Source: an uncultured Lachnospiraceae bacterium (GTDB lineage: Bacteria; Bacillota; Clostridia; Lachnospirales; Lachnospiraceae). From it: 36,964 bases of DNA. Below the pieces are notes generated by a model. That model made no database searches and was not told the origin of the DNA. It worked only from the letters and a program-made list of their open reading frames with translations. A program made the translations under genes and the position numbers. The stretch is taken from the NCBI GenBank assembly GCA_947594855.1, contig CANQEL010000022.1, forward strand, positions 1-36,964. Direction: 5' to 3'. Positions 23,697-35,650 of the stretch are shown here, in pieces (position 1 is the first letter of the stretch; each line of letters opens with the position of its first letter).

Positions 23697-24803
23697 ATGA
23701 AAATTGTCTGCAATAAATCGGATTTAGTTAAAAGTACTAACATTGTTATGAAAGCCGTATCAAGTAAAACTACGATGCCTATACTTGAATCCATACTTAT
23801 AGAGGCTAAAAACGGATATATAAAATTTACCGGTAATGATATGGAAATGGCTATCGAAACAATAGTAAAAGGTGAAATAGAACAGGAAGGAACTATTCTT
23901 GTCGATGCCAAAATGTTCTATGAATTTGTAAGAAAAATGCCTTCTGATGAAATAATTGTTAAAAGTGACGACAATATAATTACGCTTACGTCAGGTAAAT
24001 CAGAAATTAAATTATCTTTAAAGGATAAAGATGAGTTTCCTGCAATTAAAAAAATAGAGAAAAATAATAAGATTACAATTTCACAGTTTACTTTAAGAGA
24101 AATGATAAGACAGACTATTATTTCAATAAGCAGCAATGAAAGCAGCAGGCTTATGACAGGCGAACTTTTTGAAATAAATGATAATGAATTTAAGATTACT
24201 TCTCTTGATGGATTCAGAATATCTATAAGAAAAGTATATCTTAATGAAAGTTATTCTCCTGTAAAAGTTGTTATACCCGGAAAAACATTAAATGAGATTA
24301 TAAAAATAATAAACGGCGATATAAATGATATGGTAAATATTTATTTTGATGATAAACATGTATTATTTGAATTTGATGATACGATTGTTTTATCAAGGCT
24401 TATAGAAGGAGAATATTATAAAATTGACCAGATGTTGTCGGGAGATTATGAAACAAAAGTAACAATTAATAAATCACAGTTATTTGGAAGTATAGACAGG
24501 GCCTCTCTCCTTATAAGAGATTCTGAAAAGAAGCCTATTATATTTAATGTAAATGAAGAAAATGTAAAAGTGGAAATAAATACTTCCCTTGGTTCAATGG
24601 ATGAAAATATTGATATTTCCAAAGAAGGAACAGATATAATGATTGCTTTTAATCCTAAATTTTTGATGGATGCTTTAAGAGTAATTGATGATGAAGAAAT
24701 AAATATGTATTTTATTAATTCAAAAGCGCCTTTCTTCATAAAAGATGATGAGGGAAGTTATATATATCTGATTGTACCTGTAAAGCTTAACGCAGTAATG
24801 TAA
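23697..24803 (+). CDS. dnaN: DNA polymerase III beta subunit (sliding clamp)
   Basis: A 368-aa clamp that encircles DNA as a dimer and tethers polymerase. The three repeated clamp domains are recognisable: the N-terminal MPILESILIEAKNGYIKFTG, the middle MTGELFEINDNEFKITSLDG and the C-terminal region ending YLIVPVKLNAVM. Length is typical. ATG 23697 follows a GAGAGGGAATG purine-rich site. It lies right of the origin and starts a co-directional series to fumarase. Confidence 0.97.
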   Translation: MKIVCNKSDLVKSTNIVMKAVSSKTTMPILESILIEAKNGYIKFTGNDMEMAIETIVKGEIEQEGTILVDAKMFYEFVRKMPSDEIIVKSDDNIITLTSGKSEIKLSLKDKDEFPAIKKIEKNNKITISQFTLREMIRQTIISISSNESSRLMTGELFEINDNEFKITSLDGFRISIRKVYLNESYSPVKVVIPGKTLNEIIKIINGDINDMVNIYFDDKHVLFEFDDTIVLSRLIEGEYYKIDQMLSGDYETKVTINKSQLFGSIDRASLLIRDSEKKPIIFNVNEENVKVEINTSLGSMDENIDISKEGTDIMIAFNPKFLMDALRVIDDEEINMYFINSKAPFFIKDDEGSYIYLIVPVKLNAVM

Positions 24804-24816
24804 AGGAATTGATAGT

Positions 24817-25021
24817 ATGCAGGAAATATATATAAAGGACGAATATATAAGACTTGGACAGGCATTAAAGCTTGCAGGTCTTACGGGTTCGGGAACAGAC
24901 GCCAAATTTGTTATAAAAGAAGGATTGGTAAAAGTAAATGGCGAAACGGCATATGAAAGAGGAAAAAAGTGTCGTAAAGGTGATATTATCGAGTATGATG
25001 GTGAAAAGGTTATGGTAAATA

Positions 25022-25032
<11 letters not shown>
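24817..25032 (+). CDS. yaaA: S4-domain RNA-binding protein, YaaA type
   Basis: A 71-aa protein made almost entirely of one S4 RNA-binding domain: IRLGQALKLAGLTGSGTDAK, then VKVNGETAYERGKKCRKGD. Such proteins, conserved between dnaN and recF in Firmicutes, are thought to assist 50S subunit assembly. ATG 24817 has AAAGGA nine bases upstream, 13 bases after dnaN, and its end overlaps recF by 11 bases, so translation is coupled. Confidence 0.92.
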
Positions 25033-28055
<3,023 letters not shown>

Positions 28056-28070
28056 TCTGGAGGATAAGTA

Positions 28071-30566
28071 ATGGAAGAAAATATTTTTGATAAAGTAAAT
28101 GATGTTGATATTAAAAAGACTATGGAAAAGTCTTACATAGAATATGCCATGTCCGTTATTGCATCAAGAGCGCTGCCTGATGTAAGAGACGGTCTTAAGC
28201 CTGTTCAGAGAAGAATTATGTATTCTATGATAGAGCTTAATAATGGACCGGATAAACCTCACAGAAAATGTGCGCGTATCGTCGGAGATACAATGGGAAA
28301 ATATCATCCTCATGGTGATAGTTCGATATATGGAGCCCTGGTTAATCTTGCCCAGGAATGGTCGACAAGATATCCTCTGGTCGACGGACACGGAAATTTC
28401 GGTTCGGTAGACGGAGATTCGGCAGCAGCCATGCGATATACGGAAGCAAGGCTTAGTAAAATATCAATGGAAATGCTCGCTGATATAGGGAAAAATACAG
28501 TTGAATTTACTCCGAACTTTGACGAAACGGAAAAAGAACCGACCGTGCTTCCTGCAAGAATACCAAATCTTCTGGTAAACGGAACCTCCGGAATTGCAGT
28601 AGGTATGGCAACTAATATACCCCCGCATAATCTGAGAGAAGTTATTAATGCTGTTTTACATATAATTGAAAATGAAAAAAGCAGTGAAGAAACTACTATT
28701 GATGAGATTCTTCATATAATAAAAGGACCTGATTTTCCTACAGGGGCAACTATACTCGGAACAAGGGGAATAGAAGAGTCATACCGTACAGGCCGCGGAA
28801 AGATAAGAGTACGCGCAGTTTCTGATATTGAAACAATGCCTAATGGTAAAAACAGAATAGTTATAACAGAAATACCTTATATGGTGAATAAAGCTAAACT
28901 TATAGAAAAAATAGCAGAACTTCATAAAGATAAAAAAGTTGATGGAATAACAGACCTCAGAGACGAATCAAACCGTGAGGGAATGAGAATAGTTATTGAA
29001 ATCAGAAAAGATGCCAATCCTAATGTAGTATTGAATCAGTTATATAAACACAGTCAGCTTCAGGATACATTTGGAGTTATTATGCTTGCGCTTGTTAATA
29101 ATGAGCCAAAAATAATGAATATTCTCCAAATGCTTAAATATTATCTTGAACATCAGGAAGACGTCGTTACAAGACGTACTAAATATGACCTGAATAAAGC
29201 TGAAGAAAGAGCTCATATATTAGAAGGATTACTTATCGCGCTTGACCATATTGATGAAGTAATTTCGATAATACGCGCTTCAAAGACAGCAAATGAAGCT
29301 AAAGCAAACCTCATTGAAAGATTTTCTTTTTCAGATGCACAAGCCCAGAGTATTATAGATATGAGGCTTAGAAAACTTACAGGACTGGAAAGAGAAGCAA
29401 CCGAAAATGAGTATAAAGAGCTGCAGAGTAAAATAGAGGAGTATAAAAAGATTCTGAGTGACAGAAATGAACTTCTTACTGTTATTTCAAATGAACTTAT
29501 TATAATAAGGGATAAATATGGTGATGACAGAAGAACATCAATAGGTTATGATGAATTTGACATATCAATGGAAGATATGATTCCTCGTGAAAATACTGTT
29601 ATTGCCATGACCAAATTAGGTTATATAAAGAGGATGACAGTTGATAATTTCAGAAGCCAGCACAGAGGCGGTAAAGGCATAAAGGGAATGCAGACAATAG
29701 AAAATGATTATATAGAAAGACTATTTATGACGACTTCCCATCATTATATTATGTTTTTCACTGATAAAGGACGTGTTTTCAGGATGAAGGCTTATGAAAT
29801 TCCTGAAGCGGGAAGAACAGCGAGGGGAACAGCCATAGTTAATCTTCTTCAATATATGACAAGCGAAGAAAAAATTACAGCAGTTATCCCTGTAAATGAA
29901 TATGAGGAAGGCAAATATCTGTTTATGGCAACAAGAAAAGGAATTGTAAAGAAAACAAGAGTAGACGATTTTGCTAATATAAGAAAAACGGGTATAAGGG
30001 CAATAAACCTCAGGGATGACGACGAACTTATAGAAGTAAAAATAACCGATAACACAAAGGAAATTCTTCTTGTTACCAAACACGGATTATGTATAAGATT
30101 CTCTGAAAAAGATGTAAGGCATACCGGAAGGTCATCAATGGGAGTAATAGGTATTAATCTTTCTTATGATGATGAAGTAATAGGAATGCAGCTTGATACA
30201 CAGGGACGGGATATGCTTATTGTATCTGCAAACGGACTTGGAAAACGTACGGATATAAGTGAATTTAATATACAAAGACGTGGCGGTAAGGGTGTTAAAT
30301 GTTATAAGATTACTGAAAAGAGTGGATATGTTGTCGGCGCTAAAATAGTAGATGAAAGCCGTGAGATACTTCTTATAACTAATGAAGGTATAATAATAAG
30401 AATAAGCGTAGATGATATATCAAGGCTTGGACGTAATACTTCAGGAGTTAAACTTATGAACATTGACACCGAAAGAGATATTGTTGTTGCAGGAATCGCC
30501 AAGGTAAGAGACGAGGACCCGGAAGAAGAATATAATAATGAAGAAAGTGAAGAATCAGAGGAATAA
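28071..30566 (+). CDS. gyrA: DNA gyrase subunit A
   Basis: An 831-aa breakage-reunion subunit. The catalytic Tyr is Y123 in MRYTEARL. The quinolone region reads [13 protein letters not shown], with Ser84 retained but Gly88 at the position of the E. coli Asp87. The C-terminal beta-pinwheel has GyrA-box-like QRRGGKGV and a similar QHRGGKGI earlier; an acidic Glu/Asp tail closes the protein. ATG 28071 has TGGAGGA seven bases upstream, 15 bases after gyrB. Its stop TAA (30564-30566) overlaps the fumarase start by one base. Confidence 0.97.
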   Translation: MEENIFDKVNDVDIKKTMEKSYIEYAMSVIASRALPDVRDGLKPVQRRIMYSMIELNNGPDKPHRKCARIVGDTMGKYHPHGDSSIYGALVNLAQEWSTRYPLVDGHGNFGSVDGDSAAAMRYTEARLSKISMEMLADIGKNTVEFTPNFDETEKEPTVLPARIPNLLVNGTSGIAVGMATNIPPHNLREVINAVLHIIENEKSSEETTIDEILHIIKGPDFPTGATILGTRGIEESYRTGRGKIRVRAVSDIETMPNGKNRIVITEIPYMVNKAKLIEKIAELHKDKKVDGITDLRDESNREGMRIVIEIRKDANPNVVLNQLYKHSQLQDTFGVIMLALVNNEPKIMNILQMLKYYLEHQEDVVTRRTKYDLNKAEERAHILEGLLIALDHIDEVISIIRASKTANEAKANLIERFSFSDAQAQSIIDMRLRKLTGLEREATENEYKELQSKIEEYKKILSDRNELLTVISNELIIIRDKYGDDRRTSIGYDEFDISMEDMIPRENTVIAMTKLGYIKRMTVDNFRSQHRGGKGIKGMQTIENDYIERLFMTTSHHYIMFFTDKGRVFRMKAYEIPEAGRTARGTAIVNLLQYMTSEEKITAVIPVNEYEEGKYLFMATRKGIVKKTRVDDFANIRKTGIRAINLRDDDELIEVKITDNTKEILLVTKHGLCIRFSEKDVRHTGRSSMGVIGINLSYDDEVIGMQLDTQGRDMLIVSANGLGKRTDISEFNIQRRGGKGVKCYKITEKSGYVVGAKIVDESREILLITNEGIIIRISVDDISRLGRNTSGVKLMNIDTERDIVVAGIAKVRDEDPEEEYNNEESEESEE

Positions 30567-31408
30567 TGAGAACGGTACATACTGATACAATTATAAAAGC
30601 AATAAAAGAAATGTGTATAGAAGCTAATTATATCCTGTCAGATGATATATCTGACAGGATAATTCAGGCTGAAAGTGAAGAAACTAATATAATAGGAAAA
30701 GAAATCCTCGGGCAGCTTGTAGAAAACATGAAAATTGCAAAAGAAGATATGATACCTATATGTCAGGATACGGGAATGACGACAGTATTTATTAAGATAG
30801 GCCAGGATGTCCATATAGAAGGAATGTTTCTTGAAGATGCCGTAAATGAAGGCATAAGACAAGGTTATGATGAAGGCTATCTTAGAAAATCTGTTGTAGG
30901 AGACCCGATAAAACGTGTTAATACAGGCGATAATACGCCGGGTATAATACACTATGAAATAATAAAAGGAGAAGATATTATAATAACAGTAGCGCCAAAA
31001 GGATTTGGTTCAGAAAATATGAGCAGGGTATATATGCTGAAACCTGCTGATGGTATAGAAGGAGTTAAGGAAGCTGTTATTGAAACCGTAAAACTTGCAG
31101 GACCGAATGCATGTCCTCCTGTAGTAGTAGGCGTTGGAATCGGAGGTAATTTTGAAAAGTGTACCTATCTTGCAAAAAAAGCACTTACAAGAAATATTAA
31201 CACTCCTTCGCAAACAGAATATATAGCTGAACTTGAAAAGGAGCTTCTTGAAAAAATAAATTCTCTTGACATAGGTCCGGGAGGACTTGGAGGAAAAACA
31301 ACGGCACTTGCAGTTAATATTGAAACATATCCTACACACATAGCAGGACTCCCGGTTGCAGTAAATATGTGCTGTCATGTAAACAGACACATAAGCAGGG
31401 TAATATAA
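30566..31408 (+). CDS. Class I fumarate hydratase, alpha subunit
   Basis: A 280-aa N-terminal subunit of a two-subunit iron-sulphur fumarase (FumA/TtdA type) that hydrates fumarate to malate. Candidate [4Fe-4S] ligands are Cys66 in PICQDTGMT, Cys183 in NACPP and one of the two cysteines at 269-270 in MCCHVNRH. The block GPGGLGGKTTALAV is typical. The start ATG (30566-30568) overlaps the last base of the gyrA stop (TAATG), with GAGG inside the gyrA end as ribosome site. The family also includes L(+)-tartrate dehydratases, which cannot be excluded. A perfect inverted repeat lies about 65 bases into the gene. Confidence 0.9.
   Translation: MRTVHTDTIIKAIKEMCIEANYILSDDISDRIIQAESEETNIIGKEILGQLVENMKIAKEDMIPICQDTGMTTVFIKIGQDVHIEGMFLEDAVNEGIRQGYDEGYLRKSVVGDPIKRVNTGDNTPGIIHYEIIKGEDIIITVAPKGFGSENMSRVYMLKPADGIEGVKEAVIETVKLAGPNACPPVVVGVGIGGNFEKCTYLAKKALTRNINTPSQTEYIAELEKELLEKINSLDIGPGGLGGKTTALAVNIETYPTHIAGLPVAVNMCCHVNRHISRVI
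30631..30661. repeat. Perfect 12-bp inverted repeat within the fumarase alpha gene
   Basis: TATCCTGTCAGA (30631-30642) and its exact complement (30650-30661) flank a 7-base loop, inside codons 22-32 of the fumarase alpha gene. In the mRNA it would form a stable hairpin close to the start codon. Coding sequence and codon choice give no other reason for the symmetry. Confidence 0.75.
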
Positions 31409-31423
31409 ATTTGGAGGAATCTG

Positions 31424-31951
31424 ATGAAACGTCATATAGATACACCGCTTACGAAAGAAAAAGTAAAAGAAATAAATGCAGGCGATTACGTATATATAAC
31501 GGGAACCATATATACCGCAAGAGATGCCGCACATCTCCGTATGTATGATTCAATTAATAATAAAAAAGAGTTACCGGTTAATATTGATAATCAGATAATA
31601 TATTATCTGGGACCAACGCCGGCTAGAGAAGGACAGGTTATAGGTTCTGCAGGTCCTACAACGAGCAGCAGGATGGACAAATATACACCTGCCCTTATTG
31701 AGCGTGGAATGACTGGAATGATAGGCAAAGGAAAAAGAAGCAAAGAAGTTATAGAGGCAATGAAAAAAAATACAGCGGTATATTTTGCTGCTGTTGGAGG
31801 AGCGGGAGCTCTTTTATCAAAATGTATCAAATCGGCAGAAGTTATTGCATATGATGATTTAGGAACGGAAGCCATAAGAAAGTTGTATGTTGAAAATCTT
31901 CCGGTCATAGCAGTAATTGATTGTAAAGGGAATAATATATATGAAAGATAA
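31424..31951 (+). CDS. Class I fumarate hydratase, beta subunit
   Basis: A 175-aa C-terminal subunit of the same enzyme. Typical blocks are LTKEKVKEINAGDYVYITG, GPTPAREGQVIGSAGPTTSSRMDKYTP and GMIGKGKRS, all shared with FumA C-domains and TtdB. ATG 31424 has TTGGAGGAA upstream, 15 bases after the alpha subunit. The tRNA-Ser promoter starts two bases after its stop. Confidence 0.93.
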   Translation: MKRHIDTPLTKEKVKEINAGDYVYITGTIYTARDAAHLRMYDSINNKKELPVNIDNQIIYYLGPTPAREGQVIGSAGPTTSSRMDKYTPALIERGMTGMIGKGKRSKEVIEAMKKNTAVYFAAVGGAGALLSKCIKSAEVIAYDDLGTEAIRKLYVENLPVIAVIDCKGNNIYER

Positions 31952-31953
31952 TG

Positions 31954-31982
31954 TTGACAAATAAAGTTGTGTTTGCTAAACT
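31954..31982 (+). promoter_or_regulatory. tRNA-Ser promoter (TTGACA-17-TAAACT)
   Basis: TTGACA (31954-31959), 17 bases ending TTTGC, TAAACT (31977-31982). It begins immediately after the fumarase beta stop and would give about 60 bases of leader before tRNA-Ser. The same -10 (TAAACT) appears in the promoter at the right edge of the window. Confidence 0.75.
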
Positions 31983-32048
31983 ATCTAATTGTGAAGTTTA
32001 AAGATATTTAAAATATATACAATTAATATAGTAATTTAATTCAGTTAT

Positions 32049-32136
32049 GGAGAAGTACTCAAGTGGCTGAAGAGGTGCCCCTGCTAAGGGTATAGGTCGT
32101 TTACGCGGCGCGAGGGTTCAAATCCCTCCTTCTCCG
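32049..32136 (+). tRNA. tRNA-Ser(GCU)
   Basis: A class II tRNA of 88 bases. The acceptor stem pairs GGAGAAG with CTTCTCC, the discriminator is G, the anticodon loop CTGCTAA carries GCT, the long variable arm (TATAGGTCGTTTACGCGGCG) is typical of tRNA-Ser, and the T arm is GAGGG-TTCAAAT-CCCTC. CCA is not encoded. Confidence 0.96.
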
Positions 32137-32137
32137 T

Positions 32138-32184
32138 TATAAGAAAAGCGGTAAAATTCTTGGAATTTTACCGCTTTTCTTATA
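32138..32184 (+). terminator. Strong terminator hairpin after tRNA-Ser
   Basis: A 22-bp perfect stem (32138-32159 with 32163-32184) around a 3-base loop, directly after the tRNA. The descending arm ends in CTTTTCTTATA, which supplies the U-rich end. It should stop both tRNA and any read-through from the gyrase-fumarase operon. Confidence 0.85.
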
Positions 32185-32245
32185 TAAACTCTGGAAATGT
32201 ACAGCGACCGCAGCCATATTTGGAAAAATTAAATTCCACCCCAAA

Positions 32246-32270
32246 GTGAAATTTCGGATTACAAATAACA
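32246..32270. promoter_or_regulatory. Shared upstream element, copy 1
   Basis: GTGAAATTTCGGATTACAAA followed by TAACA at 32246-32270. A near-identical 23-base copy lies at 36848-36870. In each case a TTGACA follows 27-28 bases downstream, here at 32299. An inverted match AAATTCCAC lies just upstream. Candidate regulator-binding site. Confidence 0.5.
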
Positions 32271-32298
32271 GATGATATTTATCAAAAAACGGTTTGTA

Positions 32299-32327
32299 TT
32301 GACATATTATAAATAATAATATATTAT
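32299..32327 (+). promoter_or_regulatory. Promoter of the subtilisin-LRR gene (TTGACA-17-TATTAT)
   Basis: TTGACA (32299-32304), 17 bases, TATTAT (32322-32327). The spacer and -10 are inside the palindrome at 32306-32357. The start codon follows 80 bases after the -10. Confidence 0.65.
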
Positions 32328-32357
32328 ATAATTATATAATATATTATTATTTATAAT
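32306..32357. repeat. 52-bp perfect A/T palindrome over the protease promoter
   Basis: Every base of 32306-32357 is symmetric with its partner about the centre (AATT at 32330-32333), with no G or C. It covers the spacer, -10 and transcription start of the protease gene. It could be a cruciform-forming or regulator-binding site, or a leader hairpin. Confidence 0.85.
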
Positions 32358-32407
32358 TGCTAGTTAAGTTGTGAATATTTATTTTATTTTTAAGAAAGGA
32401 GATTATT

Positions 32408-35400
32408 ATGAAGAAACTTATTAATTTTTTGATAGTATGCCTATTTATTTGTTTGTTATCAGTATTTAATGTAGCAAGTGCGTCAACTAAAGATGAACTA
32501 CCGGAACCTGTAATTGGATTGTCAGAGGAAAAAATATATGATCAAAATACATATACATCAGAGAATCAGCATAAAGATACATCAGACAACAGTATAGAAC
32601 CAAGAACAAGAAGAAATATTAGTTCTTCAGTTAATGTGCAAAGACCATCAAATGCAACTCCAGTTCCATTTGATGAACAACAGAATGAAGATGATTTATT
32701 TACTGTATTGCCTCAAAAAGGTACTTTAACAAAAGAACATTATGATGCTGATTTCGGATCATCAGATGATGAATTCGTTCCGGGAGAAATCATAGTATGT
32801 TTCAAAGATGAATGTTCAAGTTCAATGATTTCTAAACTAATATCAGATCAAAAGGTAGTAAATGCTAAAGATATATATAAGCCAATATATGATTCGGTTG
32901 TGCAAAGTAGTGCAGCTGTTAATGTAATCGGTTTTAAAACTTTGAAAGAAAATATAGAAAAATATTACGTTATTACTATTGCAAGTAAAACTAAAGAAGA
33001 CGTTTTGAAAACAATAGAAAAATTAAATAAAGAACCAACCGTAAAATATGCGGAACCAAATTATATATGCAAGCCATGTGAAATACCTAATGACTATAAT
33101 AATTATGATCTTTGGAATATGGACCGTATACAGATGCCTGAAACCTGGGATATATCTTTTGGAAGTAATATTAGAGTAGGAGTTTTAGATACAGGTATTG
33201 ATTCAACACATCCGGATCTTAAAGACAACATTGATACAAATCTTGGATGGAATTGTGCTAGAAAAGATAATGTTGATACTATGGATTATGATTATCATGG
33301 GACACATGTTGCTGGAATAATTGGGGCAAGAGGCAATAATTCAATTGGCGTTGTAGGCGTTAATCCACATGCTTCACTTGTACCAATAAAGATATGTTTT
33401 GACAATCAAAATAGGAATTCTAATATGGTATTAATGGCAGAAGGCATAGCATATGCGACAGCTAATAACATACCTGTTTGCAATTTGAGTTACAGTGTGC
33501 ATGAAAATAATACTTTTATAGATGCTATTAAAAAATATGGTGAAAGTGGAGGAACATTGGTAATTTCAGCAGGTAATAGCAGTAAATGTATTGATGATGA
33601 TCCTGCATATACAGCTGTTTCAGTATTGGATAATGTGATTTTGGTTGCGTCTTCAGATAATGGTGCAGATGATAAGGAAGCTCTTTCGTCATTTTCGAAT
33701 TATGGTAATGTTGTTCATGTGGCTGCACCAGGTACTAATATAATAAGTACAGTTCCAATTTCACGCTATAATGGATATGCTGCATTGAGTGGAACTTCAA
33801 TGGCAGCACCTCATGTGGCAGGAGTAGTATCACTTTTAAAGGGAAAAAACTCTAGTATGACCTCGGAACAAATAAGGCAAGCAATAATGGATGGTGCGGA
33901 TTTTGTTTCTAATTTAAAAGGAAAAGTTGCATCCAATAGCAGATTAAATGCAAAAAATGCAATGGACATAGCACAGTCGTATTTAGAGGTTTTACCTAAA
34001 AATGGAGAAACAATGGCCAATGCGATAAAAAGGAGTTTAGGTTCGAGAACAGCCTTAAATATAAGAAGAATAAAAGTTTATGGGAATGCAGTTATGGCTG
34101 ATGGAATCGATTCAAAAGATTCTGCAAGTGCAATTCTCCCAAACCTTGAATATGCTGATATTTCAGATCTAACAGAAGGAGTAAAAGAGTGTGCTTTTTA
34201 TAATTGTAAAAATTTGACAACGATTATCCTTCCTGAGAAGAATGTAAAATTACCAGCATATTGTTTTATGAACTGCATAAAACTGAGTACAATATATAGG
34301 GCGAATAGTCTTAGTAGTATAAAAAATGAAGCTGATTTAACCGGGTTAATAAGTGGGTCTAAAGGAGAGTTTGCAATACAGACACAATGTTTTGAAGGGT
34401 GTACAAGTCTAAAAACTATTAAATTGCCAAATACATCAAAAATTAGGATTTCTCAATTTGTTTTTAATAACTGTTCAAATTTATCTACTATATATATAGA
34501 TACACAGATACCGATTACCGGAGAGGCGGATCTGACGGGACTGACAGAATTGGATTGGTGTACTTTCAGAGGTACGGGAATATCATCTGTAAAATTACCA
34601 AAGGATGTGAACATATCGCAAGAGGCCTTTGCTAACTGCTCAAGGTTGCAGAGCATTCAGGTATATCCTGCACAGACAGAAGTTATGACAGTACATACCA
34701 GGGCATTTGAAAATGTTAATCCTCAATGTAAAGTATATATGAACGAAGAATTATATGGTAAATCCATGGATTTTAAAAGGACAACGACTTATAGTATTCC
34801 CAAAGAAATTAATACTATAATAGCTAGGCCGTTAGAAAATGAAAAAATGAGTGACATGATAAAATATTATTTGGATTATTACGGGCTTAGTGCATCGGCA
34901 ATAAAGCATCTTGTAATAGATGAAAGTGTTATAATGGGAGATTCAAATGGTTCTGAATCAGCAAGTATTTTACCAAATCTTGAAACGGTTGACTTGTCTT
35001 CATTTACAGGACAACTTGGGACATATGCTTTTTATAATTGTACAAAACTAAAAACTGTCATAAGAGGTTCTGGTCTTACATATATTCCAGGACAATGCTT
35101 TATGTACTGTAAAAGTTTAACAAGCATTATTGAAGCAGATAAATACCCTCAGATATGGAATGAAGCAGATCTTACAGATCTTAGTGGTGAGCTATCAATT
35201 AATACACAGGGATTTGAAAAATGTACTAATCTTAAAACGATAAGATTTCCTTCATCAAAAATTGGATTGGCAGGTGCATTTCCTAATTGTCCTAATTTGT
35301 CTACAGTATATATAGACGGAAATGAAAAGCAGGAAGGAGTATTTGATTTAACGGGCATTTCCAATTTATGGGTAGGATGGGGGCATAATTTTAAGAATAC

Positions 35401-35650
35401 AGGAGAAGAAACAGTTAAATTGCCTAGAGGGGTAAGCATATCAGAGTATTGTTTTTATAATTGCTTGCTCCTTACAAAAATTGAATTTGAAAGAATTGAA
35501 TTATACTCAGTTGGAATTGGTTCATATGCTTTTTATGGCGTGAATCCACTATGTAAGGCATATATGGATCCAATGCTTGCATATAATTCATCATTTCAGC
35601 TTAAGCGTAGCGATACAGATAATATTCCTAAGATAGCATATGAATATTAA
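32408..35650 (+). CDS. Secreted subtilisin-like (S8) protease with duplicated BspA-type LRR module
   Basis: A 1080-aa exported serine protease, ATG 32408 after AAGGAGA. Order: signal peptide (1-26), Ser/Asn-rich stretch, an I9-like propeptide (about 124-215, FVPGEIIVCFKDE), and a peptidase S8 domain (about 235-520) with Asp261 in VLDTGID, His297 in HGTHVAG, Asn390 in SAGN and Ser464 in SGTSMAAPHVAG. The rest is two copies of a module of about 270 residues with LRR_5 repeats: SASAILPNLEYADIS / SASILPNLETVDLS, AFYNCKNLTT / AFYNCTKLKT, NEADLTGL / NEADLTDL and NPQCKVYM / NPLCKAYM. No sortase or S-layer anchor is visible. All catalytic residues are intact. It has its own promoter and stands apart from the housekeeping genes. 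Confidence 0.93.
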   Translation: MKKLINFLIVCLFICLLSVFNVASASTKDELPEPVIGLSEEKIYDQNTYTSENQHKDTSDNSIEPRTRRNISSSVNVQRPSNATPVPFDEQQNEDDLFTVLPQKGTLTKEHYDADFGSSDDEFVPGEIIVCFKDECSSSMISKLISDQKVVNAKDIYKPIYDSVVQSSAAVNVIGFKTLKENIEKYYVITIASKTKEDVLKTIEKLNKEPTVKYAEPNYICKPCEIPNDYNNYDLWNMDRIQMPETWDISFGSNIRVGVLDTGIDSTHPDLKDNIDTNLGWNCARKDNVDTMDYDYHGTHVAGIIGARGNNSIGVVGVNPHASLVPIKICFDNQNRNSNMVLMAEGIAYATANNIPVCNLSYSVHENNTFIDAIKKYGESGGTLVISAGNSSKCIDDDPAYTAVSVLDNVILVASSDNGADDKEALSSFSNYGNVVHVAAPGTNIISTVPISRYNGYAALSGTSMAAPHVAGVVSLLKGKNSSMTSEQIRQAIMDGADFVSNLKGKVASNSRLNAKNAMDIAQSYLEVLPKNGETMANAIKRSLGSRTALNIRRIKVYGNAVMADGIDSKDSASAILPNLEYADISDLTEGVKECAFYNCKNLTTIILPEKNVKLPAYCFMNCIKLSTIYRANSLSSIKNEADLTGLISGSKGEFAIQTQCFEGCTSLKTIKLPNTSKIRISQFVFNNCSNLSTIYIDTQIPITGEADLTGLTELDWCTFRGTGISSVKLPKDVNISQEAFANCSRLQSIQVYPAQTEVMTVHTRAFENVNPQCKVYMNEELYGKSMDFKRTTTYSIPKEINTIIARPLENEKMSDMIKYYLDYYGLSASAIKHLVIDESVIMGDSNGSESASILPNLETVDLSSFTGQLGTYAFYNCTKLKTVIRGSGLTYIPGQCFMYCKSLTSIIEADKYPQIWNEADLTDLSGELSINTQGFEKCTNLKTIRFPSSKIGLAGAFPNCPNLSTVYIDGNEKQEGVFDLTGISNLWVGWGHNFKNTGEETVKLPRGVSISEYCFYNCLLLTKIEFERIELYSVGIGSYAFYGVNPLCKAYMDPMLAYNSSFQLKRSDTDNIPKIAYEY

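Noticed and set aside
31010-31534. 174-codon open frame antisense to both fumarase genes
   Set aside because: Cys/Tyr/Arg-rich shadow translation of conserved fumarase sequence with no family features.
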